Of a stretch of DNA of 64,000 nucleotides, positions 26,401-34,771 are shown piece after piece. This DNA comes from Streptomyces nodosus. GTDB lineage: Bacteria > Actinomycetota > Actinomycetes > Streptomycetales > Streptomycetaceae. The position numbers were made by a program, and so were the translations under genes. The stretch spans positions 6,234,001 through 6,298,000 of the forward strand of contig NZ_CP023747.1 of NCBI RefSeq assembly GCF_008704995.1. The letters run 5' to 3'. How positions within the stretch are numbered: position 1 is the stretch's first letter; the number at the start of each line of letters is the position of its first letter. Below the pieces are notes generated by a model. It searched no databases and was not told the DNA's origin. It saw only the letters and a list, made by a program, of their open reading frames with translations.

Positions 26401-28021
26401 TGTGGCCGAGCGCCGAGGCGCCCTGGGCCGTGGTACGGGCCTGGATGTCGGCGATCAGCTCGTTGACCCGGTGGGCGGTGCTCTCCGGGTCGTTGCCCAG
26501 CGCGATCACGCTGCCCGGCCGTCCCGGCCGCAGATGCGGCAGCCAGCGCACCCAGCTCCAGGCGTCCGCGTGCTCGTCCCCGGTCAGCACCACGATCCGC
26601 AGATCGCGCGGGCTGTGCAGCACGGCGGCCTGCGCCACCGCCCAGCAGGCCACCCGGCGCGGGGTGTCGCCGGGGCCGGAGACGCCGACGACGCCGTGGT
26701 CCGCGAGTTCGACGCCGAAGGGCACATCGGCGACCCGCCAGTGCACCTGACGGTGATTGGCCTCGCGGGCGTGGTCGTCGATCCGCTTGAGGGAGGGCCG
26801 GGTGACCGTGCCGAGCCGCAGGGTGAGGTGGTCGGGGTCGCGGCGGCGGCGCTGCCACAGCAGGCTGCCGGGTCCGGTGGCGGTGAGCAGCACGGTGGCC
26901 GGGTCGGGGAACGTCACATTGCGCAGGTCGCGTTCGGCCAGCGTGGCGTCCCGCACCTCCAGCTCCAGTGCCGCCCGGCGCAGCCGGTACAGCCGGAGCG
27001 ACTCCTCCTGCTGCTGCCGGTTGGTGCGCCGGCCCATGATCCAGTTGCTGATCGCCATCATCGGGGTGAAGAAGATGAACACGGCGAAGTAGATCGTGCG
27101 GAACAGGCTCATCATGACGAGGCCCATGACCAGCGGCGCCATCATCATCAGGAACGGGAAGGGCCGGTTCCTGCGCTCCCCGGGCGGGCCCTGCATCCGG
27201 ATGGTCTCGGTGTCCAGATGCGGGGCGATGCGCGGCGGCCGGTTGTACTCCACGGCGAGTCCGTCGGCCGAGGGGTTGACGGCCGCGTCCGCCTCGAACG
27301 GCGGGGCGAGCCGCAGCAGATGGGCGCCGAGCGCGAGGTCCGCGTACGGCGGCCAGGCCTCGGAGCCGTCCTCCGGCGGCGGCCGGTGGCCGGGCCGGGG
27401 CAGGGGCGGCGGGGTGGGCAGCCCGTCGGGACCGGGCGGCGCGGGGCGCGGGGTGTGGCCGCCGGGTCCGCCGTCCACGGGCTCGGCCGGTTCCTCGGCG
27501 GTGAGCGGGGTGCCGGTCTCGGGGTCGACCGGGGGCGGCGGGGTGAGGCTGCGCAGCCCGTGCCGGGCGGGGTCCGCGTCCTCGGGCAGCCGGTAGGTGA
27601 CCTGCCCGTCGGTGCCCACGGTGATCCACACGCCCTGCTCGGGCGCGTCGCCGCCGGTCAGCCGCAGCGCACAGCCGCGGTCGGTGCCGATCTCATGGCT
27701 GCCGGGGCCGAGCCGCCAGGACCGCCCGGACCCGGGGCCGCCCACGTGCCGCACCTCCACGAGGAGCGGGTCGGTGGACGGCGGCTCCCAGGCCCGGGTG
27801 GCGGTGTCCGAGGAGACCGGGGTGTCCAGGCCGAGCAGCGCGCCGGCGCGGATGCCGCTGGCGCCGACCGGCAGATCGGGGTTGAGGGGGCGCTCCCCGA
27901 GGTAGAGACGCGGGGAGTTGAGGGCCGTGCCGAGGTCGGCGACGGTCGCACCCTCGGGCAGCTCCAGCAGATGGTCCGCCCGGCGGCCGGTGGCGTCGGC
28001 GGTGGTGAGGGTGAGTTTCAC
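23450..28021 (-). CDS. eccC: T7SS FtsK/SpoIIIE-type ATPase with N-terminal FHA (EccC/EssC-like)
   Basis: 1523 aa. Residues 1-70 are a ubiquitin-like/EssC N-terminal region and about 85-165 an FHA-like domain (GSGRSWRLGPGSHEIGTDRGC). A Pro-rich linker follows, then two membrane helices at about 287-327. Three ATPase domains follow, with P-loops GGTTGSGKS near residue 704 (canonical), IGSPRSGRT near 1050 and AGPPRSGRS near 1343 (both with Lys replaced by Arg). D1 has LILVIDEFATL (Walker B). This is the motor of a T7SS. The GTG start overlaps the preceding stop by 4 bases and lacks its own good RBS, so translation is coupled. The FHA part is more like Firmicute EssC than mycobacterial EccC. Confidence 0.92.
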   Translation of the reverse strand: MKLTLTTADATGRRADHLLELPEGATVADLGTALNSPRLYLGERPLNPDLPVGASGIRAGALLGLDTPVSSDTATRAWEPPSTDPLLVEVRHVGGPGSGRSWRLGPGSHEIGTDRGCALRLTGGDAPEQGVWITVGTDGQVTYRLPEDADPARHGLRSLTPPPPVDPETGTPLTAEEPAEPVDGGPGGHTPRPAPPGPDGLPTPPPLPRPGHRPPPEDGSEAWPPYADLALGAHLLRLAPPFEADAAVNPSADGLAVEYNRPPRIAPHLDTETIRMQGPPGERRNRPFPFLMMMAPLVMGLVMMSLFRTIYFAVFIFFTPMMAISNWIMGRRTNRQQQEESLRLYRLRRAALELEVRDATLAERDLRNVTFPDPATVLLTATGPGSLLWQRRRRDPDHLTLRLGTVTRPSLKRIDDHAREANHRQVHWRVADVPFGVELADHGVVGVSGPGDTPRRVACWAVAQAAVLHSPRDLRIVVLTGDEHADAWSWVRWLPHLRPGRPGSVIALGNDPESTAHRVNELIADIQARTTAQGASALGHTLLREPDVLVVLDGARRLRDVPGMVQLLTQGPSVRIFSLCVDERERLLPEECTAVVTAEGNRLTVRSSGVPVVEGVRADLVDTAWCEEVARALAPVRDVTVDSDSGLPSDVRLLPLLGQEPPNPAALAAEWARRPASTVFTLGAGYEGTLRLDLVKDGPHGLIGGTTGSGKSELLQTLIASLAAANRPDELTFVLVDYKGGSAFRECAELPHTLGMITDLDGHLVQRALASLDAELRRREQVLAEVEAKDHPEYRAKRARDPKLPPLPRLILVIDEFATLVRELPEFVPGLISLAQRGRSLGLHLILATQRPGGSVSNEIRANTNLRIALRVTDRSESQDIINAPDAVSISPSSPGRALLRRGAGAPVPFQTAWVGAERGAGTAQEESAPRPVRGVELTWQRLGRPAELSAPEEDELFLEALSAEEPLTDLRALVEAVGQASALLDDFVPQPSPWLPPLPEAVRAEDLPPVPPVPPGALPLVPYALLDLPKLQQQRLGTIDFATFGHLYVIGSPRSGRTQVLRTVAGSAALVTPSSDLHIYGIDASGGGLAALEALPHCGAVVSRHDTERLERLVARLVGELTRRQRLIAQHDSAGLGELRSKLPKDRRPARILVLVDGWDALSAMLDDYDGGRVYSEVVRLLREGAAAGIHVIATSERLLLGGRLAAHNDNRLLLKQADLSDYNIAGLGRNKVPAHIPPGRGWLAPSGIEAQIALLPTEDGGDQADALREIGRRTTARDAQLSAARRPFRVEELPTLIGFQDAIDQVPQTERRPLWALLGVGGDAGEPLGYDFTVGGGSFMVAGPPRSGRSTALASMCVSLLLGGTALVVLTPRDSQLRQLAAHDLAQVITDPDPSAETVAEALKAVAGKPSVVVVDDADLMLSCRADKVLRQVATSGRDHGQGLLLAGLPESMSSLGWVGMARRSRRGVLLGPKSIGEGDLIGARLSAEQVRTPLVAGRGWTASESGTAIMVQVPLTVLGG

Positions 28022-29154
28022 GTGGCGGTCCGTTTCGGGGCCTGGGTCGGCTCGGTGGTCTCGGTCGGTCGGGCGGGGGCGGCCGGCACCGGGGCGGCGG
28101 TCTTCGCCGGGCCGGAGCGGAACACCGGGGCCGCCTCCTCCGCCTCCGCGAAGAGTTCGTCGACGCTCTGTCCGGTGGCGGCCTCGGCGGCCGGGGCGGG
28201 CGCAAGCACGGGCGGCACGGTGTCCAGCACCCGTGCCACGGCCCGGCCCAGTGCGTCGCAGCGCGCCAGCAGGGGGGTGCCGGTGACGGCGACCCGCCCG
28301 TACGGCTCGGTCAGCAGGCCCCGGACATACCCCCGGCCGGGGCCGAGGATCAGGGCCCGCAGGGCGGGGGCTTCCCCGGGCGGCGCGGCCAGCTCCGGCG
28401 GCAGCGGGTCGGGCAGCCCGGCGGAGACCAGGACCGGCACGAGGCCGAGCCGGGGCGGGGTCTTCCGGGCCTCCCGGTAGGCGTCGCGGACCGGGAGGCC
28501 GGGGTGGTTGCGGTGCACCCCCTCCGCGACCACGACCAGCCGGTCGGGCAGTCGCATGTCCAGCTGGGCGGTGACGGCCTGGAGCAGGGCCCGGGAGGCA
28601 CGTTCGTCACCGGTGACGGACACCACGGGCGGACCCACCGCCAGATCGAGGAAGGCGCACTGACGTTCCGCCCCGTGCTCCATGGCGCCGATGGCGACCA
28701 CGAGGGGGCGGGCGTCGGCCGCCTCCGGGGTCACCGGGGGCAGTTCGGCTCGGGTGACGGTCCAGGGCTCCGGGTCGTCGGGCCCGGCCAGCAGCACGGT
28801 CACCGTGCCGGTGCCCACCAGCGCGGCGTAGGGACGGTCGGGGGCGGCGGCGACGCGGGCGGCGGCCAGGGCGCGTTCGGCGTCGCGCCACACGGCGGGT
28901 GTGCCCAGCCGGCGCACCAGCATCCGCAGGGTGCTGCGGTAGCGCAGCCAGGCGCGGACGGGCTCGGCGAACGCGTGGACGGTGAGGGACAGTTCGCGGA
29001 GCAGCCGGGCCCAGGCCTTGCGCCAGCCGCCCCAGCGCATCGCCCACATCCGCAGCAGCAGGAAGCAGAGCAGCACGGCGCCGGCGATGCCGAGCCATCG
29101 GAAGACGGCGTCGCTGTGCTGGTGGAACCAGACGAACGGGTCGGTATGCCTCAT
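28018..29154 (-). CDS. T7SS-locus membrane protein of unknown family
   Basis: 378 aa. One clear membrane helix at about 20-38 (WLGIAGAVLLCFLLLRMWAM) follows a short N-terminus. A helical basic region comes next (RKAWARLLRELSLTVHAF), then an alpha/beta domain with valine-rich strands (RPLVVAIGAME, RLVVVAEGVHRNHPG, GLVPVLVSAGLPD), and a Pro/Ala-rich tail from about 320. It might be a pseudo-NTPase or EccE-like accessory; I do not recognise it firmly. It overlaps eccC by 4 bases downstream and the small ORF by 4 bases upstream. AAGGA precedes the ATG. Confidence 0.75.
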   Translation of the reverse strand: MRHTDPFVWFHQHSDAVFRWLGIAGAVLLCFLLLRMWAMRWGGWRKAWARLLRELSLTVHAFAEPVRAWLRYRSTLRMLVRRLGTPAVWRDAERALAAARVAAAPDRPYAALVGTGTVTVLLAGPDDPEPWTVTRAELPPVTPEAADARPLVVAIGAMEHGAERQCAFLDLAVGPPVVSVTGDERASRALLQAVTAQLDMRLPDRLVVVAEGVHRNHPGLPVRDAYREARKTPPRLGLVPVLVSAGLPDPLPPELAAPPGEAPALRALILGPGRGYVRGLLTEPYGRVAVTGTPLLARCDALGRAVARVLDTVPPVLAPAPAAEAATGQSVDELFAEAEEAAPVFRSGPAKTAAPVPAAPARPTETTEPTQAPKRTAT

Positions 29155-29426
29155 GGGGTTTCCTTCGGGCCGCCGGGATCGAGGTGTCGCACCGGAGCGG
29201 TGCGCCGGGCACGGCCGGAAGGCCTGTGCGCCGCCGCGCCGGATGCGCCGTCCCGTGGGGCGGTGGGGTCGGGGTGTGCCGGGGCGCCCGGCCGTTCGCC
29301 GTCCCCGCCGCCGGGGCGGCGCTTCCCTGCGGGGATGGGGACGGTCGGGGTGCCGGGTGCGCCGGTGCGCGGGGTGCCGTGGGCGGCGGACTGTGCCGTC
29401 ACGGTGAGGGGTTCGCCGTGTCTCAC
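29151..29426 (-). CDS. small Pro/Gly-rich coupled ORF
   Basis: 91 aa, no family recognised. It starts at a GTG overlapping the sigma-factor stop by 4 bases and ends overlapping the next start by 4 bases, so it closes the operon without a gap. About 80 per cent of its third codon positions are G or C. The product is low-complexity, rich in Pro, Gly, Ala and Arg, with no membrane helix and no cysteines (so no ZAS anti-sigma motif). It may be a genuine small protein or merely keep ribosomes moving between its neighbours. Confidence 0.5.
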   Translation of the reverse strand: MRHGEPLTVTAQSAAHGTPRTGAPGTPTVPIPAGKRRPGGGDGERPGAPAHPDPTAPRDGASGAAAHRPSGRARRTAPVRHLDPGGPKETP

Positions 29427-29938
29427 GCCGCCGGCATCTCCCGCCGCATGGCCTGGAGGGCGTAGTGGTTGCGCGACTTGACGGTGCCCTGGGGCACGCC
29501 TATGGCGCGGGCGGCCTCCGCCCGGGTGCGGTCGCGCAGATGGACGTGGAACAGCACCTCCCGGTGTTCGGGCGACAACCGGGCCAGGGCCCGTCGGACG
29601 ATCTGCCGGTCCACCACGGTGTCGGCGAGGTCGCCGTAGCCCTCCGGCCGGCGCAGCATGTCGTCGCCGAGCACACCGACCGGGACGGCACGGTCGCGGC
29701 GGCGGGCGTCGACGGCGAGGTTGTGCGCCACACGGTAGAGCCAGGCGATCAGCCGCTCCTCGTCGGGTGCGTCGAGGTCGGGGGCGGTGAGCCAGGCCCG
29801 CAGCAGGGTTTCCTGCACGATGTCCTCGGCGCGGTGCGGGTCGCCCGCGGTGAGCCGGTTGGCGTAGCGCAGCAGACGGGACCGGTGCCGTAGGGCGGGA
29901 TGCGATGCCGGAACTGAAGCTGGTTGACCATTAAACAT
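29423..29938 (-). CDS. ECF RNA polymerase sigma factor
   Basis: 171 aa. Region 2 spans about residues 18-85 (RYANRLTAGDPHRAEDIVQETLLRAW, then AWLYRVAHNLAVDARRR). Region 4 spans about 112-165 (LSPEHREVLFHVHLRDRTRAEAARAIGVPQGTVKSRNHYALQAMRRE). The ATG at 29938 is preferred over an in-frame GTG at 29950 because GTGGAG lies 6 bases before it. No anti-sigma gene with a zinc-binding motif follows. It is the first gene of the eccC operon, so it probably controls T7SS expression, including the mirrored promoters near 21.58 kb. Confidence 0.9.
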   Translation of the reverse strand: MFNGQPASVPASHPALRHRSRLLRYANRLTAGDPHRAEDIVQETLLRAWLTAPDLDAPDEERLIAWLYRVAHNLAVDARRRDRAVPVGVLGDDMLRRPEGYGDLADTVVDRQIVRRALARLSPEHREVLFHVHLRDRTRAEAARAIGVPQGTVKSRNHYALQAMRREMPAA

Positions 29939-30316
29939 GTTTTGCTCCACGTCTGGCTCAGGTCAGGCAGCTCGGGGGGATCCTCTGGGAAGTCTCCGGT
30001 GGAGAGGTCCAGAAGGAGAGGCTATAAACAACCGGCGGTGAGTTCCTCCGTCAACTTCCGTGAAAAAGCCAGCAAAGGGGGCGGAAGCACCTCAGGTAAA
30101 CCTCTGAAAATTTGCCGTTCCGATTCCGGGGCGCCATGCACCACCCGACCACGGACCCCACCCACGGCGTTCACGGCGCGATGACGGCCGTGGACATCCG
30201 GTGACGGGCGGCGTCTTCCGCGACCGTTCATGTTTCCCTCATGCCCGGTTGCGGTGCGGGCCGGGTCCCGCCCATAGCTTCCGGTCGCCCCCCAGCCCCG
30301 AGAAGCAAGGTTTCTG
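29939..30316. other. divergent promoter region, sigma factor / GDPD
   Basis: 378 bases, no gene seen. On the plus side, TTGCGG near 30250 and TAGCTT near 30281 (spacer about 20) may be the promoter of the GDPD gene. Just before it, GTTCATGTTTC and CCTCATGCCCG are two adjacent 11-base units that loosely recall a PHO box; this is tentative. On the minus side, TATAGC within the A/T-rich patch near 30022 could serve the sigma gene. Confidence 0.35.
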
Positions 30317-31393
30317 ATGTCACAGTTGACTGCGCGTAATGTCCTGGCGAGTTTGACTCTGGTAGCCGTGCTCGCCTCGCCCACCGTCGCCCATGCCTCT
30401 CCGGCCGCCGGCCCGTCCGTGCTGCCGCAGAAGACCCACTTCGATCTGCAGGCGCACCGCGGCGGCATCGGGATGACGACCGAGGAGTCCCTGGAGGGTT
30501 TCGGCAAGGCCCTGCGGCTGGGTGTCACCACGCTCGAGCTGGACACGCACATCACCAAGGACCGCAAGGTCGTCGTCAACCACGACCGGCAGATCAGCAA
30601 GGACAAGTGCGCCGACACCGCGCCGGTGACGCCGAACGACCCGATGTACCCGTATGTCGGCAAGTACATCAAGGATCTGACGCTCGCTCAGATTAAGACC
30701 ATGGACTGCGGTTTCCAGCAGCTGCCCGGCTTCCCCGAGCAGGAGCAGATCAAGGGCTTCCGCATGGTGGAGCTCAAGGACGTCCTCGGCCTGGTCAAGA
30801 GGTACAAGGCCAAGGGCGTCAAGCTCAACATCGAGACCAAGGTCGAGGCGGGAGCCCCCGAGGAGACCGCGCCGCGGGAGCTGTTCGTCCGCCGGGTCTA
30901 CGAGGAGATCCACGCCTCGGGCATCGAGAAGCAGGTCACCATCCAGTCCTTCGACTGGGGCGCGCTGAAGGAGATACACAAGCTCGCGCCCACGTGGCCC
31001 CTGGTCGCCCTGACCAACTACGACTTCCTCCAGGTGGGCAAGCCCGGCAAGTCCCCGTGGCTGGGCGGCATCGACGCCGACGACTACGACGGCGACTTCG
31101 TCAGGGCCGCGGCCTCCATCAAGGGCGTCAAGGCGCTCTCCCCGGTCTACGGCTTCCCGCAGAACGGCACCGTCGCCGACCCGGACTTCCGCTTCTATGT
31201 GACCAAGGAGATGGTCAAGTCGGCGCACGCCCGGGGTCTGACGGTCATCCCCTGGACCTGTGACGACCCGGACACCGTCAAGGCCCTCATGGACATGGGC
31301 ATCGACGGCATCATCACCAACTACCCGAACCACGTCCGCCAGATCATGGCCGAGCGCGGCATGCGCCTGCCGAAGGCGTACTCGGCGCGCTGA
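30317..31393 (+). CDS. secreted glycerophosphodiester phosphodiesterase
   Basis: 358 aa. Residues 1-28 are a Sec signal (VAHASP). The GDPD TIM barrel follows: LQAHRGG with the catalytic His-Arg, TEESLEGF (an E-S variant of the usual PENT), TTLELDTHITKD with metal-binding Glu and Asp, VVNHDR with the second catalytic His, NIETK, VTIQSFDWG, and VIPWTCDD near the end. It hydrolyses glycerophosphodiesters from phospholipids or teichoic acids to an alcohol plus glycerol-3-phosphate, for phosphate and carbon scavenging. AAGG lies upstream of the ATG. Confidence 0.93.
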   Translation: MSQLTARNVLASLTLVAVLASPTVAHASPAAGPSVLPQKTHFDLQAHRGGIGMTTEESLEGFGKALRLGVTTLELDTHITKDRKVVVNHDRQISKDKCADTAPVTPNDPMYPYVGKYIKDLTLAQIKTMDCGFQQLPGFPEQEQIKGFRMVELKDVLGLVKRYKAKGVKLNIETKVEAGAPEETAPRELFVRRVYEEIHASGIEKQVTIQSFDWGALKEIHKLAPTWPLVALTNYDFLQVGKPGKSPWLGGIDADDYDGDFVRAAASIKGVKALSPVYGFPQNGTVADPDFRFYVTKEMVKSAHARGLTVIPWTCDDPDTVKALMDMGIDGIITNYPNHVRQIMAERGMRLPKAYSAR

Positions 31394-31703
31394 CCTCCGG
31401 TCGCCGAACGAGCGGACGCCGCGCCCCTGTTTCGCCGAACACCGTGGAGGGTCGGTGGAACAGGGGCGTCGGTGCCGCCGACCGACGGCGGAACCCCGAG
31501 GGGCGGCGAGCCGGCCGCGGTGACGGCCCGCGTACGGCCGGAGCCGAGCGGGAGGTGCACCGTCGGGTCGCTCGGGGACGGGGCACGGCATCGGGCGGGA
31601 CGGCCGGTATGAGGGGTGCGCGAGGCGGTGCCGGGCTCGTACGGTCCGGGGTGCCCCGGTACAGGGCCGGCGCGCGCCGCCGTGCGGAAGGGCCCCGCCC
31701 GGT
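31394..31703. other. gap between convergent genes
   Basis: 310 bases between the GDPD and LacI stop codons. Apart from the hairpin at 31422-31468 I see nothing. Confidence 0.4.
31422..31468. terminator. possible terminator after GDPD
   Basis: CGCCCCTGTT at 31422-31431 pairs with AACAGGGGCG at 31459-31468; the 27-base loop contains a short CCGA/TCGG helper stem. Confidence 0.5.
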
Positions 31704-32720
31704 TCAGCGGTGGCGGCCCAGGGTGGACTCGCGGACCACCAGGTCGTGGCCCGGCCGCAGTCGGCGTGGCTCGGCCTCGGCCGAGCCGGTCAGCCGTGAG
31801 ATGACGCAGCCGACGGCCTGGCGGGCGATGGCCTGCTTGTCGGGGGAGACCGTGGTCAGGGTGATCGCCCCGTAGCGGCCCTCCTCTATGTCGTCGAACC
31901 CCACCACCGCGACGTCCTGCGGGACCCGCAGCCCGCGCTCCCCGAGCACCCTCATGGCGCCGATCGCCTGGAGGTCGTTGTAGGCGAAGACCGCGTCGGG
32001 CCGTGCCCCGCGGTCCAGCAGGGTGGTCATGGCCTGCGCGCCGTCCGCCCGGCCGTAGCCGTCGGTGGGGGCCACCAGCGAGTCGTCGTGCGGCAGCCCG
32101 GCCGCCGCCAGTTCCTCCCGCCACCCCTGAAGGCGCAGATGGGCCGGCTGCCGGGCGCTCTCCGCCCGCGCGCCGAGGAAGGCGATCCGCTGCCGTCCCA
32201 TGCCGGCCAGATGGCGGACCGCGCTGCGCGCCGCGGCCACGTTGTCGATCGCGATGTGGTCGTAGGGGGCGTCGTACTCCCGCTCGCCGAGCAGCACGAG
32301 CGGCGCCGCGTCGGTGCGGCCGCGCAGGTCCTGGTTCTCCAGTTCGATGGGGGAGAGGATCAGACCGTCGATCACATGGGTCCGGAACCCCTGGCAGACC
32401 AGCATCTCCTTCTCCCGCATGCCGGCGGTGTGGTCGAGCAGCACGGTGTAGTGGTGGCGTGCCGCGGCGTCGATGACCGCGCTGGCCAGCTCGGCGAAGT
32501 AGGGGTTGCCCAGTTCGGGGACGGCCAGCGCGATGATTCCGGTGCGGCCCTTGCGCAGATGGCGCGCCGTGAGGTTGGGGCGGTAGCCGAGCTCATCGAT
32601 CGCCTGCTGGACCCGGGCCCGCATGGCGGGGGTGACGTGCGGATAGTCGTTGACGACGTTCGAGACGGTCTTGATGGACACTCCCGCTCGCAGCGCGACG
32701 TCTTTCAGGCTGACGCCCAC
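31704..32720 (-). CDS. LacI-family transcriptional regulator of furanoside locus
   Basis: 338 aa. Residues 3-50 are the LacI HTH (SLKDVALRAGVSIKTVSNVVNDYPHVTPAMRARV, hinge LGYRPNLTARHLRKGRT). Residues 60-330 are a periplasmic-binding-protein-like effector domain (IIALAVPELGNPYF, GLILSP, AVVGFDDIEEG). The GTG at 32720 has GGAAGGA upstream. It is the last gene of the ABC importer operon, 60 bases after the second permease, so it likely represses that operon and the two secreted glycosidase genes in response to a furanose sugar. Confidence 0.9.
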   Translation of the reverse strand: MGVSLKDVALRAGVSIKTVSNVVNDYPHVTPAMRARVQQAIDELGYRPNLTARHLRKGRTGIIALAVPELGNPYFAELASAVIDAAARHHYTVLLDHTAGMREKEMLVCQGFRTHVIDGLILSPIELENQDLRGRTDAAPLVLLGEREYDAPYDHIAIDNVAAARSAVRHLAGMGRQRIAFLGARAESARQPAHLRLQGWREELAAAGLPHDDSLVAPTDGYGRADGAQAMTTLLDRGARPDAVFAYNDLQAIGAMRVLGERGLRVPQDVAVVGFDDIEEGRYGAITLTTVSPDKQAIARQAVGCVISRLTGSAEAEPRRLRPGHDLVVRESTLGRHR

Positions 32721-32780
32721 GGAGTTCCTTCCTTGTCGGGCCGGGCGCAGGACAGCGACGGTCCTGCGGCACGGCGTCTG

Positions 32781-33806
32781 TCATCTGGTGCGGCGAGCCC
32801 GCGCGAGATATCGCTGGGCCACGACCACCACGATGAGGAAGCCGCCGCTGACCACGGACTGGTAGGACGAATTGAGCGAGCCTATCTGGTTGATGAGGTT
32901 CTGGATGACGGCGAGCAGCAGCACCCCCCACAGGGTCCCGCTCACCGAGCCGGCGCCGCCCACCAGCAGGGTGCCGCCGATGACCACCGCGGCGATGGCG
33001 TCCAGCTCCATGCCCGTTCCGATGATCGTCACCCCGGAGGAGAGCCGGGCGGCGTTGAGCGCGCCCGCGAACCCCGCCAGCAGCCCGCTGAGCAGATAGA
33101 CCAGCACCCGGGTGCGGGCCACCGGCAGCCCCATTAGGGTCGCGGCGTCCGAACTGCCGCCCACCGCGAACAGCGACTGGCCGAACGAGGTGCGCTGCAA
33201 CACCACCCCGCCCGCGGCGAACAGCGCCAGCGCGATGAGCACGGGATATCCGAATCCGCCGACCGTCCCCTGGCCGAGTTCGGCGAAGGCCGAGCCCCGT
33301 GACACCAGATAGGTGGTGGCGCCCTCATGGGTGAGGGCGAGCAGCAGGCCCCGGGCGCCCAGCAGGGTGGCCAGGGTGACGATGAAGGGGGCCATCCCGG
33401 CCCGGGCGATCAGCAGCCCGTTCAGCGCCCCGATCGCCCCGCAGACCACCAGCGGCAGCAGCAGCGCGGCCCAGAGACCGTACTGCGAGGCCCAGGCGGC
33501 CAGCACACCGCCGAGCGCGAACACCGATCCGACCGAGAGGTCGATGCCACCGGTGATGATCACCAGCGTCATGCCCAGGGCGACGACGGAGATGAAGGAC
33601 GCCTGCACCGCGATGTTCTGGGCGTTGTCGAGCGTGCCGAAGGACGGGAAGACGAAGGAGGACACCAGGACGACGGCGACCAGGACGGCGAGGGCGCCGT
33701 GCCGTTGCAGCAGCGAGGCGATCCGCTCCTGGTCGAGGGCCGGGGAGGGGGACGCCGTCGGACGGGGGGAGGCCGGGGTGGGCCGCGGTGTGGTGAGTGA
33801 GTTCAT
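32781..33806 (-). CDS. sugar ABC transporter permease (YjfF-like)
   Basis: 341 aa, about nine or ten membrane helices, BPD_transp_2 (RbsC-type) family. ALGMTLVIITGGIDLSVGSVFALGGV is the diagnostic motif. The N-terminal 25 residues are Pro/Ser/Thr-rich. Its ATG overlaps the stop of the preceding permease by 4 bases (ATGA). The two permeases probably form a heterodimeric channel, as in the E. coli YtfT-YjfF galactofuranose importer. Confidence 0.9.
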   Translation of the reverse strand: MNSLTTPRPTPASPRPTASPSPALDQERIASLLQRHGALAVLVAVVLVSSFVFPSFGTLDNAQNIAVQASFISVVALGMTLVIITGGIDLSVGSVFALGGVLAAWASQYGLWAALLLPLVVCGAIGALNGLLIARAGMAPFIVTLATLLGARGLLLALTHEGATTYLVSRGSAFAELGQGTVGGFGYPVLIALALFAAGGVVLQRTSFGQSLFAVGGSSDAATLMGLPVARTRVLVYLLSGLLAGFAGALNAARLSSGVTIIGTGMELDAIAAVVIGGTLLVGGAGSVSGTLWGVLLLAVIQNLINQIGSLNSSYQSVVSGGFLIVVVVAQRYLARARRTR

Positions 33807-34771
33807 CGGGACCGACGCTCCCGGGCGACATAGACGGCGACGAGGATGATGACGGCCTGGGCGATCTGCGCGGTGGAGTCCGGCAGATCGTGCTTGACCA
33901 GGGTGGCCCGCAGCAGCTGCATCAGCAGCGCACCGGTGACGGTGCCCAGCACCCGCACCGAGCCGCCGGTCAGCGGGGTGCCGCCGACCACCACCGCGGT
34001 GATCGCGGACAGCTCCATGAGGTTGCCGAGCGCGGAGGGGTCGCTGGCGGTCAGCCGGGCGGTGGCCAGCACACCGGCGAGCGCCGCCAGCACCCCGCAC
34101 AGGACATAGACGCCGATCAGGACCCGCCTGACCGGCAGCCCGGCGAGCCCGGCGGCGGCCCGGTTGCCGCCCACCGCGACCAACTGCCGGCCGAAGGTGG
34201 TGCGGTGCACCAGACCGGCCATCGCCAGCGCCAGGACGCCCGCGGTCAGGACCACCACGGGGACGCCCAGCACCTCGCCGCTGCCCAGCGCCAGCAGGTC
34301 CGGGTTGACGATCTGTTTGAGCTGACCGTCCGCCAGCACCAGGGCGAGCCCCCGGCCGCCGACGAACAGGGCCAGGGTGGCCACGATGGGTTGCAGTCCC
34401 ACCACCGCGACCAGGGTGCCGTTGACCACGCCCACGACGACCCCGGCCAGCAGCGCCACGAGCAGTGCCGGAACCAGGCCGTAGCCGAGATAGAGCGGCA
34501 GCACCGCGGTGGCCAGCGCCATCGTGGACCCCACCGACAGGTCCACGCCCTCGGTGCCGATCACCAGCGCCATGCCGAGCGCCACGATGACGACGGGGGC
34601 GACCTGCACCAGCTGGGTCCGCAGATTGGCGGCGGTCAGAAAGTGTTCGGTGAAGGCGGCGTTGAAGGCGAGCAGCACCAACACCGCCGTATAGACGCCG
34701 TACTTCTGGAACCAGGCCGGTGCGGCGAGCCGGACCGCGCCGCGTCCCAGGGCCGGCGACAGCTGGGTCAT
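33803..34771 (-). CDS. sugar ABC transporter permease (YtfT-like)
   Basis: 322 aa, BPD_transp_2 family. VALGMALVIGTEGVDLSVGSTMALATAV marks the core and LMELSAITAVVVGGTPLTGGSVRVLGT the conserved C-terminal loop. It overlaps the ATPase gene by 4 bases upstream and the second permease by 4 bases downstream. Confidence 0.9.
   Translation of the reverse strand: MTQLSPALGRGAVRLAAPAWFQKYGVYTAVLVLLAFNAAFTEHFLTAANLRTQLVQVAPVVIVALGMALVIGTEGVDLSVGSTMALATAVLPLYLGYGLVPALLVALLAGVVVGVVNGTLVAVVGLQPIVATLALFVGGRGLALVLADGQLKQIVNPDLLALGSGEVLGVPVVVLTAGVLALAMAGLVHRTTFGRQLVAVGGNRAAAGLAGLPVRRVLIGVYVLCGVLAALAGVLATARLTASDPSALGNLMELSAITAVVVGGTPLTGGSVRVLGTVTGALLMQLLRATLVKHDLPDSTAQIAQAVIILVAVYVARERRSR

Noticed and set aside
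29151..29426. Small ORF as an anti-sigma factor
   Set aside because: No HxxxCxxC zinc motif, no membrane helix and low-complexity composition.
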